Below, piece after piece: positions 10,676 through 21,800 of a stretch of DNA of 64,000 nt. Where the stretch lies: positions 10,666,337 through 10,730,336 of the forward strand of contig NC_134158.1 of NCBI RefSeq assembly GCF_033958435.1. The letters are read 5' to 3'. Every line of letters begins with the position of its first letter. The first letter of the stretch is position 1. Source of the stretch: Carettochelys insculpta. Its lineage: Eukaryota; Chordata; Testudines; Carettochelyidae. The translations under genes were made by a program, and so were the position numbers. The notes beneath the pieces are model-generated. The model ran no database searches, had not been told where the DNA came from, and was given only the letters and a program-made list of their open reading frames with translations.

Positions 10676-11284
10676 GTCCTACCCCTCTGGTCCGGTGCCC
10701 TGCAGCCTGGCCGGTGCCCACGGGGTCAGCGTTGTCCAGCCCATCACCCCTCGCCCACCGCGGGCAGAGACACGTCGGGGTGACTGGCAGCTGAGCGACA
10801 GCCCCGACGGCGGAGAGCCGGGCCTGGGCCTGGGCCCAGAAGCAGGGACCCTGGGCCCAGCCAGGCGGAGCGGTCTCATGGCTGACTGCCGGGTGCTGCT
10901 CTGCCTGCGGGGAGGGAGGGAGCTCCCAGCTCCGGGCCGGCCATGAGAGGCGGGTGGCAGACACGGCTGTGACCCCCCCCAGCGACTCGGTAACTGGGGG
11001 CGCCGATCGCTACCAGCCGGGCCGCCAAATCCCAGCACAGGGCAGTGCCTGCTCACCTGCTGGCAGCTAACCCGGGGCCGTGCCCTGCCGCACTGGCCCC
11101 CGCCGCCTCCGCTCCCAGCCACAGGCGGCTTTGGTTCTGCCCCGGCGGCACTGTGATCTCACCGCCGGCTTTCACTGCCCTCGGCCCGGCCCAGCCTGCA
11201 CGGGGAAGTGGAGCCGCCCAGTCAACAGACTTCCCCACATTGCTCCCACTCCAGGGAGCAAAGTGCTCTGGGAGCGAGGCCTAG
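10676..11284. other. Spacer without recognisable features
   Basis: GC-rich, apparently single-copy sequence. No gene, RNA or promoter cluster is identifiable by eye. Confidence 0.45.
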
Positions 11285-12275
11285 GGGTTAGAGCAGGGCT
11301 GGTCTGCAGGACTCCTGGGTTCTCCCTGGTGCTGGGAGGGCAGTGGGGGCTGGTGCTTAGAGCAGGGGCTGGGCACCAGGACTCCTGGGTTCTCTCTGTC
11401 GCTGGGAGGAAAGTGGGGGCTGGCGGTTGGAGCAGGGCTGGGAGGGCAGTGGGGCCTGGTGGTTAAAGCAAGGGCTGGGAGCCAGGACTCCTGGGTTCTC
11501 CCTGGCGCTGGGAGGGCAGTGGGGGCTGGTGGTTGGAGCAGGGGCTGGGAGCCAGGACTCCTGGGTTCTCACCGGCGCTGGGAGGGCAGTGGGGGCTGGT
11601 GGTTAGAGCGGGGGCTGGGAGCCAGGACTCCTGGGTTCTCCCTGGCGCTGGGAGGGCAGTGGGGCTGGTGGTGGGGGCGGGAGCCAGGACTCCTAGGTTC
11701 TCCCCGGCGCTGGGAGGGCAGTGGGGGCTGGTGGTTAGAGCGGGGGCTGGGAGCCAGGACTCCTGGGTTCTCCCTGGCGCTGGGAGGGCAGTGGGGCTGG
11801 TGGTGGGGGCGGGAACCAGGACTCCTGGGTTCTCCCCGGTGCTGGGAGGGCAGTGGGGGCTGGTGGTTAGAGCAGGGGGCGGGAACCAGGACTCCTGGGT
11901 TCTCACCGGCACTGGGAGGGCAGTGGGGGCTGGTGGTTAGAGCAGGGGGCGGGAACCAGGACTCCTGGGTTCTCACCGGCACTGGGAGGGCAGTGAGGGC
12001 TGGTGGTTGGAGCAGGGGCTGGGAACCAGGACTCCTGGGTTCTCACCGGCGCTGGGAGGGCAGTGAGGGCTGGTGGTTGGAGCAGGGGCTGGGAACCAGC
12101 ACTCCTGGGTTCTCCTGGCGCTGGGAGGGCAGTGGGGCTGGTGGTGGGGGCGGGAGCCAGGACTCCTGGGTTCTCCCTGGCGCTGGGAGGGCAGTGAGGG
12201 CTGGTGGTTGGAGCAGGGGCTGGGAACCAGGACTCCTGGGTTCTCCCTGGCGCTGGGAGGGCAGTGGGGTTTCCT
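11285..12275. repeat. tRNA-SINE-like tandem array, largest in the window
   Basis: About fourteen copies, 62-72 bp each, in the orientation GGGCTGGTGGTTAGAGCAGG, GGGCTGGGAGCCAGGACTCC, TGGGTTCTCCCTGGCGCTGG. Some copies have lost the TTAGAGCAGG segment (GCTGGTGGTGGGGGCGGGAG). The A-box-like GTGGTTAGAGC and B-box-like GGGTTCTC are about 30 bp apart, as in a tRNA-derived SINE head. Confidence 0.85.
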
Positions 12276-12841
12276 GATGTCCCCCCGAGCTTTAACAGGC
12301 TGCCGCAGCTGTGGGGAGGCTCTGGGGACGCCGGGCCGGCCGGGCGCTGTCCGTGGCCCGTCACACCGGGGCGGGAGGGGCAGGGGCACGGAGGGGAGAG
12401 CCCCGGGGACCCCTCCCCGCAGGGCCCCGCAGCCGGGACTTCCCAGCCGCTGCCTGGGCGGCTCCGGACGCTCATGGGCTGAATAGGGGGAACAGAAATT
12501 CCGGCTGCGCCGCCCTTAGGGGACTTACGGGAGCACAGGGCAGGATCGGGCCCCTCGGGGGGCAGGAAGGGTCACTAGCCCCATGCGGGGAAACTGAGGC
12601 ACGGAGGGTCCGTGATTGGCTCCGGTCACAAAGGGAGCCTGCGGCTGAACGGGGCAGGGAACCCCGGCGTCCGGGCCCTCCCCTCCCCTCCCCTCCCCTC
12701 CGCTGCCGGCCCGGCCCGGGACCCAGGCGTCCGGCCCCGCCCCGCCCCTCGCCGGGCCCTACCTCTGCCCCCGCCCCCGGCGCGGCCGCTTCCTGCGCAG
12801 GGCGATCGCAGCCGGGTCACCCCCGCCCCGCCCCCCGCAGC
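12276..12841 (+). promoter_or_regulatory. CRATL 5' flank and 5' UTR (inferred)
   Basis: Unique GC-rich sequence with CpG clusters directly upstream of the first CRATL coding exon. It is the natural place for the promoter, but I see no TATA box or strong single motif. Confidence 0.35.
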
Positions 12842-15800
12842 ATGGGGCGCTGGTGGGTCCTGCTCCGGCCCCGGGGCCTCCGCCCGCCGCCCGGCCCGCG
12901 GCCCCCGGTCAGTGCCTGGGGTTGCACGGGGCCGAGGAGTTTGCACGCGGGGGGGCTGCACGGGGGCGGGGCGGTTTACTCATGGGGCGGAGGGGGTTGC
13001 ACGGGGGCGGGGGGATTTGCACGGTTGCACGCTGGGCGGGCGGGTTGCACATGGCGCGGAGGGGGTTGCACGGGGGCGGGGGGATTTGCACGGTTGCACG
13101 CTGGGCGGGCGGGTTGCACGGGGGCGGGGGTTGCACGCTGGACGGGCGGTTTGCACATGGCGCGGAGGGGGTTGCACGGGGGCGGGGGGATTTGCACGGT
13201 TGCACGCTGGGCGGGCGGGTTGCACGGGGGCGGGGGTTGCACGCTGGGCGGGCGGTTTGCGCATGGGGCGGAGGGGGTTGCACGGGAGCGGGGGGCAGTT
13301 GGGGTACCCGGCTACCCACACTCCCGTTTCGGCCTCTGGGTGCCCCCCTGTGGTGTTCCTGCCCCGGGCTCTACCCGCCCCTCCCAGCCTGCAGCTCCCC
13401 GGCAGGGGGGGGGATGTGCGGCGGGGGGGCTGTGGGGTTGGGGGTGCCCCGGACGCCCACCCTCACGTGCCGGCCCCTGGGGAGGTGGCTGGGTCTGGTG
13501 GGGCGGGGCTGGCGGCAGTGCTGGGCCCCGGGGCTGTGCTGTCCTGGGTGGGAACAGAGCGCGTGGCTGTGCTGCTGCAGCCGGGTGGGCGCTGGTGTAT
13601 TTGCCCCACAGCCAGGGGTGGGGGCGGGGGGTGAGCTTGGCAGTGTGTGTCTCAAAGCATAGCCAGGGCTCGCACGCCCCTTGGCTAGCTCGCACGGCGC
13701 CGGGCCGGGGCTCGCACGCCACAGAGCTGGCACTCGCCCCAGGCCGGAGGGGGACGGGGCCCAGTTGCAAGTGGGCCGGGTTTGCAGCAGCAGAGCTGTG
13801 TGCACGGTGACCGGAGCAGGGACTCGTGGCGACAGCGGGTCGGGCGCAGCGGTTACCCCCACCTAGCCTCATGCAACGTGGCAGCGCTGACCTCTGGAGA
13901 GCCTTGAATGCAGCTGTTGCTTTCCCTCTCCTGGCACCGAGAGCCTCGTCTGTTCCTCCCTCTCTGCCCATAACACGGCCCAAGGAGGTGGCCTGCTCCA
14001 CGTCTCCAGCCTGGAGCTAGTGGTGGGCGGCTGGAGCCTCGCTGGGTCCGGTCGTGGCGGTGGTTTAGTCTGGCGTCGCGACCTTTTCCTCCCTGCGTCT
14101 GTCGGTGGGTGCTGCTCGTTTGCGCCTCAGTCCCCCAACAGGCGCAGCTGTTTGGCTGCAAGGATGCGCTCGTTACCCTCATTACTCTTCCGGGCTCTTC
14201 TGCCAAGGTCTGAGACCAGCCTTGACACCAAGCTTCTCTCTGTCTGCGCACACGTGTACGAAGGTGCTAAGAAACTGGTATGGAAAGGACCAGGCTTCCC
14301 TGTGAAAAGACTTAATTAGTCAAGTGACTTAACACCAGGCTGTGAGGAAGCGATTCCGAAATGTTGCCGTTCTCCCGCTTTTGGCCCCCAAGCGCCGCTC
14401 CGGAGTGGTCGCTCTTACAACGCCGGTGCCTCTTTGGAGACAGAAAACAAAACCATCTCCTCGCAGCAGCGGAGCCGTGGCGTTTGAAGTTCTTCGGCAA
14501 GCACCAGCTGTTTCTGTGCTTCCGACCCCTGGGAGGAGCATTTCTCTGCCCCGTGGGATCCACAACCATTGCTGAAAATATGTCTGCCTTTCGCAAAAGC
14601 TCCTGCTGCTGAGGTGTCTTCGACCCATTCGTGGGCTGGGCAGGGACCTCCTGCTGCTTTCTGTGCCTTCCCGGGGCTTTGGTGAGAGGCAGGCTGGGCA
14701 GGAATGGCGCCGACCCTCTCGGGATTGGGGTGAGTTGTTTCACCGGTGAGGTCCCGCACACCGGAGGGGGCATTCCTCCATCTCTCTGACACAGCAGGTC
14801 GGCTCGGTGAGCTTCATCCTTCTCACTGCGTTTTCAGGTACCAGCTGTGGTGCGACCATGCTTTCTGGTGGCTGACTTGCTTCTCGGCCAGTGTGCGTCC
14901 GGCCTCCTTGCAAGTTCTGCCTCGGCTCCCGTTAAAACTATCTCGTTGGGATGTGGGGGAATTTCAAGGCTCTCGTGGCTGCTGTCAGATTTAGCACCGA
15001 GCGTGCTCGCTGGTTGTGTTCACCTTCGGGGAAACTCACCTGCCTTGTCCTTGGATTTGACTTTTTCCCCCCTTCCTCTCTCTGGGGTGCTACATCTCCA
15101 GTAGAAAACCCCCTTTCCTTTAGCTGGGGTGCCCCAGTTAAGATGATTTCAGGCAGGGGGTCCACTTGCTGGGCTTATTTACAGCCCCGCCTCGGGAAAG
15201 GTCCTTTCCCCTTCCAAACGGCTGCAGACACTGAGACTTGTTTTCCTAGGAGCCTCGTCCTTCCTGTGGGCTCCTGGCTCCCCAGGCTGTGCAGAGTTAA
15301 TGACTCGCTTCGTACCCCCTTCCTTAGCTCAGCCCTGACCATTCCGGCATTTCCAGCACCCGGATACCCGGCTTTCCTTTCCTGCCCGGCTTTTTGCTTC
15401 CCTCTCTGGCCCTGCTTCCCTTGCTGAGCGGCCCGTTTCCACCGGCACCTTGCAGCCGCCTGCCTCTTACCAATTGGCCAATTTGCCTGCCAGATCTGCA
15501 GTAGTGTGGGAGTCGGCAAGCGCCTGGCCTGCCCGCAGGGCAGAACCACCTCGAGGCCAAAGCCGCTCAGAAGGGGTCTCTGACTGGCAGAGAAGTGTTT
15601 CCTGTTGCTCCGCTTTCAGGGGCTGCAGCCTCCTCCCCAGACTCCCTGTTCCAAACATGACCCAACGATTCCCAGTCTGCCGCATTGGAAAGCAGCCGGC
15701 AGGGCACCGGCCTCCCTCGGTGTTAGAAACACCCCGGCACACAGCGCTGTAAATCCACAGCATGGCTGGCAGCCCTGAGCGCCGTCCTTGTCCCGGGGCT

Positions 15801-18800
15801 CCAGGGCCGAGGGCGTCTTGGACCCACTCGTGGGCCAGGGCAGGGACCCTAAACCCTCCCCCGTTCTCAGGACTCTAGGGCCGAGGGTAGATACCCGTGA
15901 ACAGCTGCTTTCCCAGTTTCCCTCTGCACCCGCAGCTGGTGAGGAGGAAGCCAGGGCTCTAATCCCTTCTCTCCTGGGGCTCTGCTCCTCTGACTGCTTC
16001 GCTTTCCAGAATACTTGTCACAGTCTCCAATCACTTTCCCGCCCTTCTGTTTGCTTCGTTCCCCAGTAGAGGCTGGTGGGACCGGTCCCCTTTGCCCGCG
16101 TTCTCCACCAATAGGTCGCCCCGAAGAGAAACCGGCAGCGTCTTTCTGTGGGGGTTAGGCAAAACGCTGCGTTTGTTGGTAATACGTCCGCCAATCCCTG
16201 CTGTGTCGCACGCGTGTGATCAGCCACGCGCTCACACAAGCACGCCGCTCTCGGTGCCGCCCCGGACTGCACCGGCCAGGCGGGTTAGGTGTTGGAGGGC
16301 TGGCGCCATTACTCCTGCGTAGGCAGAATCTGCGGCGCCTTCGGCCGGGGGTTGTCGTAATGCTGCCCCGCTTCCGAGACGGGCACCGGCTGCGGATTCC
16401 CAGGGGCAGGGCCGTGTCCAAGCTGCTTTTACCGAGCGCGCTGCACGGGCCGGATCGTCCTGGGCTCCGGCTCCCATTCCCCTCCAGCCGTTACTCCTCT
16501 GGCCGGAGGTGCTGGCGTCGCACGCCGTGTCCAGGCGCGCCGCAGTGACGCAGCAGGGCCAGCGACCGCCACGGGCGCGCTCGTGGGGTCCAAAGGGCCC
16601 GTCTGGACGTGTTCCCGTCTGGAAGGGCGCCCTGGCACAGGGAGGCGCAGCCGAGAGCGGTACGGAGGGGCTCTCGCATACGGACACGGCTCACGCAGAG
16701 CTGTGCCGGCAGCGGCTGGGGCCCGGAAGCCGGCGGGGGGGGGGGGCCGCCGGCCGCAGGGGCTGCCGACGCCCCCTTGCAAGCAGGCGGCGCCGGCGCT
16801 GGCTGGATGAGCAGCCGCCGGGCCGGGCCGGTGTGTGTGGGCGTCTCCCGGGGGCGCCGCAGGCCGGAGGGCAGCCCGGAGGCGTCGCGCTGCTGGTCCC
16901 GGGGGCGTGGGCGGCGTTTGCAGCAGCGCTTGTATTTGGCCCCGAGCTGCGGCTCATGGGAGTCTCTCCTGTCCCGGCAGCGGCCCCCGTCGAGATGCGC
17001 ATCCTCGTCCTTCGTGCTGCCGCGCCAGCCCGTGCCCCCGCTGGCCCAGACGCTGGAGCGCTACCTGCGCTCTCTGGAGGTGCTGGTGACCCCCGAGGAG
17101 CTGGAGGAGACGCGGCAGCTGGTGCAGGAGTTCGGGGCGCCCGGCGGGGAGGGGGAGCAGCTGCAGGAGCAGCTGCAGCGCCGAGCGGCCCGCATGGAGA
17201 ACTGGGTACGGCCGGGGGGACGCAGGCGCCGGGGTTGGGGGGGGCCAAGTGTCCTGGGGGCGGAGGGGAAAGGGGGAGTCCGTGAGGGTCTCTGGAGCTG
17301 TGGGGGAGGACGGGCGCTGGCGGGAGCCATGGTGAGCTGCTCTGGGACGACGCGCCCTGCGGGGACACGGCTCCTCCATCAGTGCAGTGAGCTGGTGCCG
17401 GGTCTCAGCCTAGGGGATTCTAACCCCACTGTGTTCCCCCGGCCCCAGATCTCCGACTGGTGGGTGCAGAGTGCGTATCTGGAGAGCCGCTTGCCCCTCG
17501 CCGTCCACTCCAGCCCGGCCGTCGTGCTCCCCAAACAGGACTACAGCGACTGGAGGGGCCAGCTCAGGTGGGCGCCTGGGGCGGGGGGAGAGGCATTCAC
17601 AAGGCTGTGGGGTGGGGTGGAGGCTGTGGGGCGGGGGGAGAGGCATTCACAGGGCTGTGGGGTGGGGCAGGGGCTGTGGGGCGGGGGGAGAGGCATTCAC
17701 AGGGCTGTGGGGCGGGGCAGGGGCTGTGGGGCGGGGGGAGAGGCATTCACAGGGCTGTGGGGCGGGGCAGGGGCTGTGGGGCGGGGGGAGAGGCATTCAC
17801 AGGGCTGTGGGGCGGGGCAGGGGCTGTGGGGCGGGGGGAGAGGCATTCACAGGGCTGTGGGGTGGGGCAGGGGCTGTGGGGCGGGGGGAGAGGCATTCAC
17901 AGGGCTGTGGGGCGGGGGGGCCACCGGCAGGGCTGTGACATCTCCTCCCCCGCCCCCAGGTTCGCGGCGAAGCTCATTGCGGGGGTGCTGGATTTCAAGG
18001 CTAAGATTGACCAGTAAGTGCCCGGACCTGCCCCCACCCCTGGTGCTGGGCTCTGCTGGGGGGGGAGGGGCTGTGCTGGGATGGGGGAGGGGCAGGACGG
18101 GTCGGCTCCGCCCCCTCTCACACCTCCCCCCCCCCCCAGGCAGGCGCTGCTGGTGGAGTACCAGGGGGGGCACCCCCAGTGCATGGCGCAGTACGGCCGC
18201 CTCTTCGCCTCCTGCCGCCTGCCCGGCCCCAAGCACGACGCCCTCCTGCTGCCCCCCGTGGGGCGCCGGGCCCCCACCTTCGTCACCGTCGTCCGCAACT
18301 TCCAGGTACCCGCCCCTCCTGTGGGTCCCGCTCCCTGGCCCGGCCCTGGCTGCCCCCCACCCCAGCCCCCCGGGTGTGCAGTGCTCCAGGGTGGGGGGTT
18401 GGTGGGGGCCGGTGGGGTTCAGAGGTCCCCAGGGGAGGTGCCATGTCTGGGGGTGCTCAGGGCCCCTGGGGTGACTCGGGGGACCCCCCAGTTTTTCCGG
18501 CTGGAGGTGTACAACAGCGACGGGACGCCGCTCACCGTCGACCAGCTGCACCAGCAGCTGCTGCGCATCCGGGGGCAGTCCTGGAAGACGGACAAGGAGC
18601 CACTGGGGGTCCTGACGAGCGACCACCGCCACACCTGGGGCCGGGCCTACAGCACCCTCATGAGAGGTAGGGGCCCCCGAAACCTGGGCCAGGCCTGCGG
18701 CACCCCTGTGAGAGGTCCAGGGCCCCCCGAAACCTGGGCCAGGCCTGCGGCATCCTCATGAGAGGTGGGGGCCCCCAAAACCTGGGCCAGGCCTGCAGCA

Positions 18801-21800
18801 CCCTCATGAGAGGTGGGGCCCCCCGAAACCTGGGGCAGGCCTGCAGCACCCTCATGAGAGGTGGGGCCCCCCGAAACCTGGGGCAGGCCTGCGGCACCCT
18901 CATGAGAGGTGGGGGCCCCCAAAACCTGGGCCAGGCCTGCAGCACCCTCATGAGAGGTGGGGCCCCCCGAAACCTGGGGCAGGCCTGCAGCACCCTCATG
19001 AGAGGTGGGGCCCCCCGAAACCTGGGGCAGGCCTGCGGCATCCTCATGAGAGGTGGGGGCCCCCGAAACCTGGGGCAGGCCTGCGGCACCCTCATGAGAG
19101 GTGGGGGCCCCCGAAACCTGGGCCAGGCCTGTGGCATCCTCATGAGAGGTACGGCCCCCCCTGAAACCTGGGCCAGGCCTGTGGTACCCCGGTGAGAGGT
19201 CCGGGCCCCCTGAAACCTGGGCCAGGCCTGTGCTACCCCGGTGAGAGGTCCGGGCCCCCCGAAACCTGGGCCAGGCCTGCGGCACCCCGGTGAGAGGTCC
19301 AGGGCCCCCCGAAACCTGGGCCAGGCCTGCGGCGTCCTCGTGAGAGAGATGGGGCCCCCCGGCTTTGAGGAGCTGGCTGGGGTCCATGTGGAACTCCAGA
19401 TGTAACGGGCGGGGGAAAGGAGGTGGGACTTCCTGCTTGGGGCGGGACTCACGGGCCCGGCGGTGCCCCGCCCCCAGACCGGCTGAACCGGGAGTCGGCC
19501 CGTTGCATCCAGCGCAGCCTCTTCACCGTCTGCCTGGACGCGCCGGTGCTGAAGGTGTCGGACGAGCACTACCAGAGCCGCCTGGCCGCCCAGATGCTGC
19601 ACGGGGGCGGCAGCTACTCCAACAGCGGCAACCGCTGGTTCGACAAGTCCCTGCAGGTGAGGCGGGGCGGGGCGGGGCGGGACTTCCTGGCTTGCAGTCT
19701 TGGGGGAGGCCGGAACTGCTAATTTCTAGGAAGGGAAAAAGTGTAGGGAGGATGGTGGGATTTGCTAGTTTGGACAGCAGAGGCAGGACTTCCTGTCTTG
19801 TGGGGGGAAGGGGCGGGACTTCCTTTTTTGGGATAACTGTGTATGTGGTGAGGCATTGGATTCTGGAGTTAAGGTGGAAGGGGATAGGTGGGATTTCCTA
19901 GTTTGGACTGCAGGGGACGTAGTGTCTATAGGAAGGTAGGACTTCCTGTCTTGTGGCGAGAAAAGGGGTGGGACTTCCTTTTTTGGGATAACTGTGTATG
20001 TGGTGAGGCATTGGATTCTGGAGTTAAGGTGGAAGGGGATAGGTGGGATTTCCTAGTTTGGACTGCAGGGGGTGGGACTTCCTGTTTGGGGATGAGCATG
20101 TGTGTGGCAGGTCTGGGGTGAGTGTGGAAGGGCAGGGGCGGGATTTCCTGTCTTGCACACCTGGTCCCTGGCCTGAGCCCTCCTCGCTGTGCTCTGCCCC
20201 TGCCCCAGTTCATCGTGGGAGAGGATGGGGTTTGTGGGGTGCTGTACGAACAGGCTGTGGCCGACGGCTCCCCCATCGCTACCATCATCGACCACGTCCT
20301 GGAATACTGGTAACCCCGACGCGTCTCCTGACCGGGCAGCCCCAGTGTCCCCTGGGAGAGGGAGAGAAGGGGGCGACTTGGGGGCTCATGTGCCCACGAG
20401 GCAGAGCGCCTCATTGACCCCTTGGGCCTCCCCGGATGGAGTGGCCCTGCCCTATGGGATGGCATTGCCTGCCCCCTGGATTACACCTCTGGGTGGATGG
20501 GGGGGCCGTTCTCAGGGAAGTGACACCTGACACCCCGTTTCTGCCCTGTGCTGGGGAGAGCCCAGGATGGGAAGTGGGCGGGGGGGGCAGGGCTAACAGG
20601 CTGGAGGGGGATTGGGGTGGAACTTCCTGGTTTGGGAATGGGGAAAGGGGCGGGACTTCCTGCCTCAGGCAGGCGATGTGGGCAGGGGTGGGACCTTCTG
20701 CTCTGGGAAGGGAAGAGGGGAGCGCATGGTACATGGGGGCCTTGGGGGTGCACAGGACCTGGCCCCCCATGGTGAGTGGGGGTGGGGTGCGGTGAGCCTC
20801 CCCTCTAACCCCCAGGGTCTCTGCAGCAAGGACCCTGACACAGCGCGTGCCCCCATGACGCCCCTGCCCCTGCCCCCCAAGCTCTACTTCTACATCACCC
20901 CCGAGATCAAGTGGGACATCGAGAGAGCCAAGCAGAACCTGGACATGTGAGAGGCAGGGGCTGGGGGGCCATGGGATGTGGGAGTTAGAGGATGTGGGGC
21001 AAGGGGGGCTAGAGGGTACTGGGGAGCTGTGGGGTGGGGGGTCTATGGGGTGCAGGGGTAAGGTGGGGTTAGGGGGTGCTGAGGAGCTGTGGGGGGGCTG
21101 CTGGGGGGGCAGTGGGGCTGAGGAGCTATGGGGGGGTCGGGGAGGGCAGCAAGCGCAGGCAGAAGAATGGGTTATGGGGACCGGGGGTCCCAGCCCCCCC
21201 CAACATCTCTCCCCCCCCCACCCCAGCCTGATCACGGACTTGGACATCAGCTGCTTCACCTTCCGCGGCTTCGGCCGGGGGCTCCCCAAGCGCTGGGGGC
21301 TGCGCCCCGACTCCGTCTTCCAGGTGGCGCTGCAGCTGGCCTATTACAGGTAGGGGGCAGTGGGGTGGGGACGGGCGGCAGAGGGGGCCATGTGGGGCTG
21401 ACTCTCCCCTCCCCCCAGGACCCACGGCTCACTCTGTGCTACCTACGAGGTGGCCTCGCTCCGTCGCTTCCACCTGGGCCGGACCGACGTGGTGCGCCCC
21501 GCAGCCCCCCCCGTTCTGCGCCTGGCCCGCGCCATGGACGAGCCCCAAAGCCAGGTACCCCCCGCAGCGCCCCACAGCCCCCCTGTGCCCCGCAGCCCCC
21601 CCGTTCTGCGCCTGGCCCGCGCCATGGACGAGCCCCAAAGCCAGGTACCCCCGACCCCCTGCGCCCCGCAGCCCCCCCCCCGTTCTGCGCCTGGCCTGCG
21701 CCATGGATGAGCCCCAAAGCCAGGTACCCCTGACCCCCCGCGCCCCACAGCCCCGCCTTGCGTGCCTGGCCGCACCATGGATGAGCCGCACAGCCCCCTT

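Noticed and set aside
11285..12275. Functional tRNA genes
   Set aside because: The units resemble A and B boxes only; no full cloverleaf with acceptor-stem pairing could be drawn by eye.
13860..16500. Endogenous retrovirus or LTR pair in CRATL intron 1
   Set aside because: Only one short related word pair about 1.2 kb apart was found; no LTR ends, primer-binding site or gag/pol motifs are visible.
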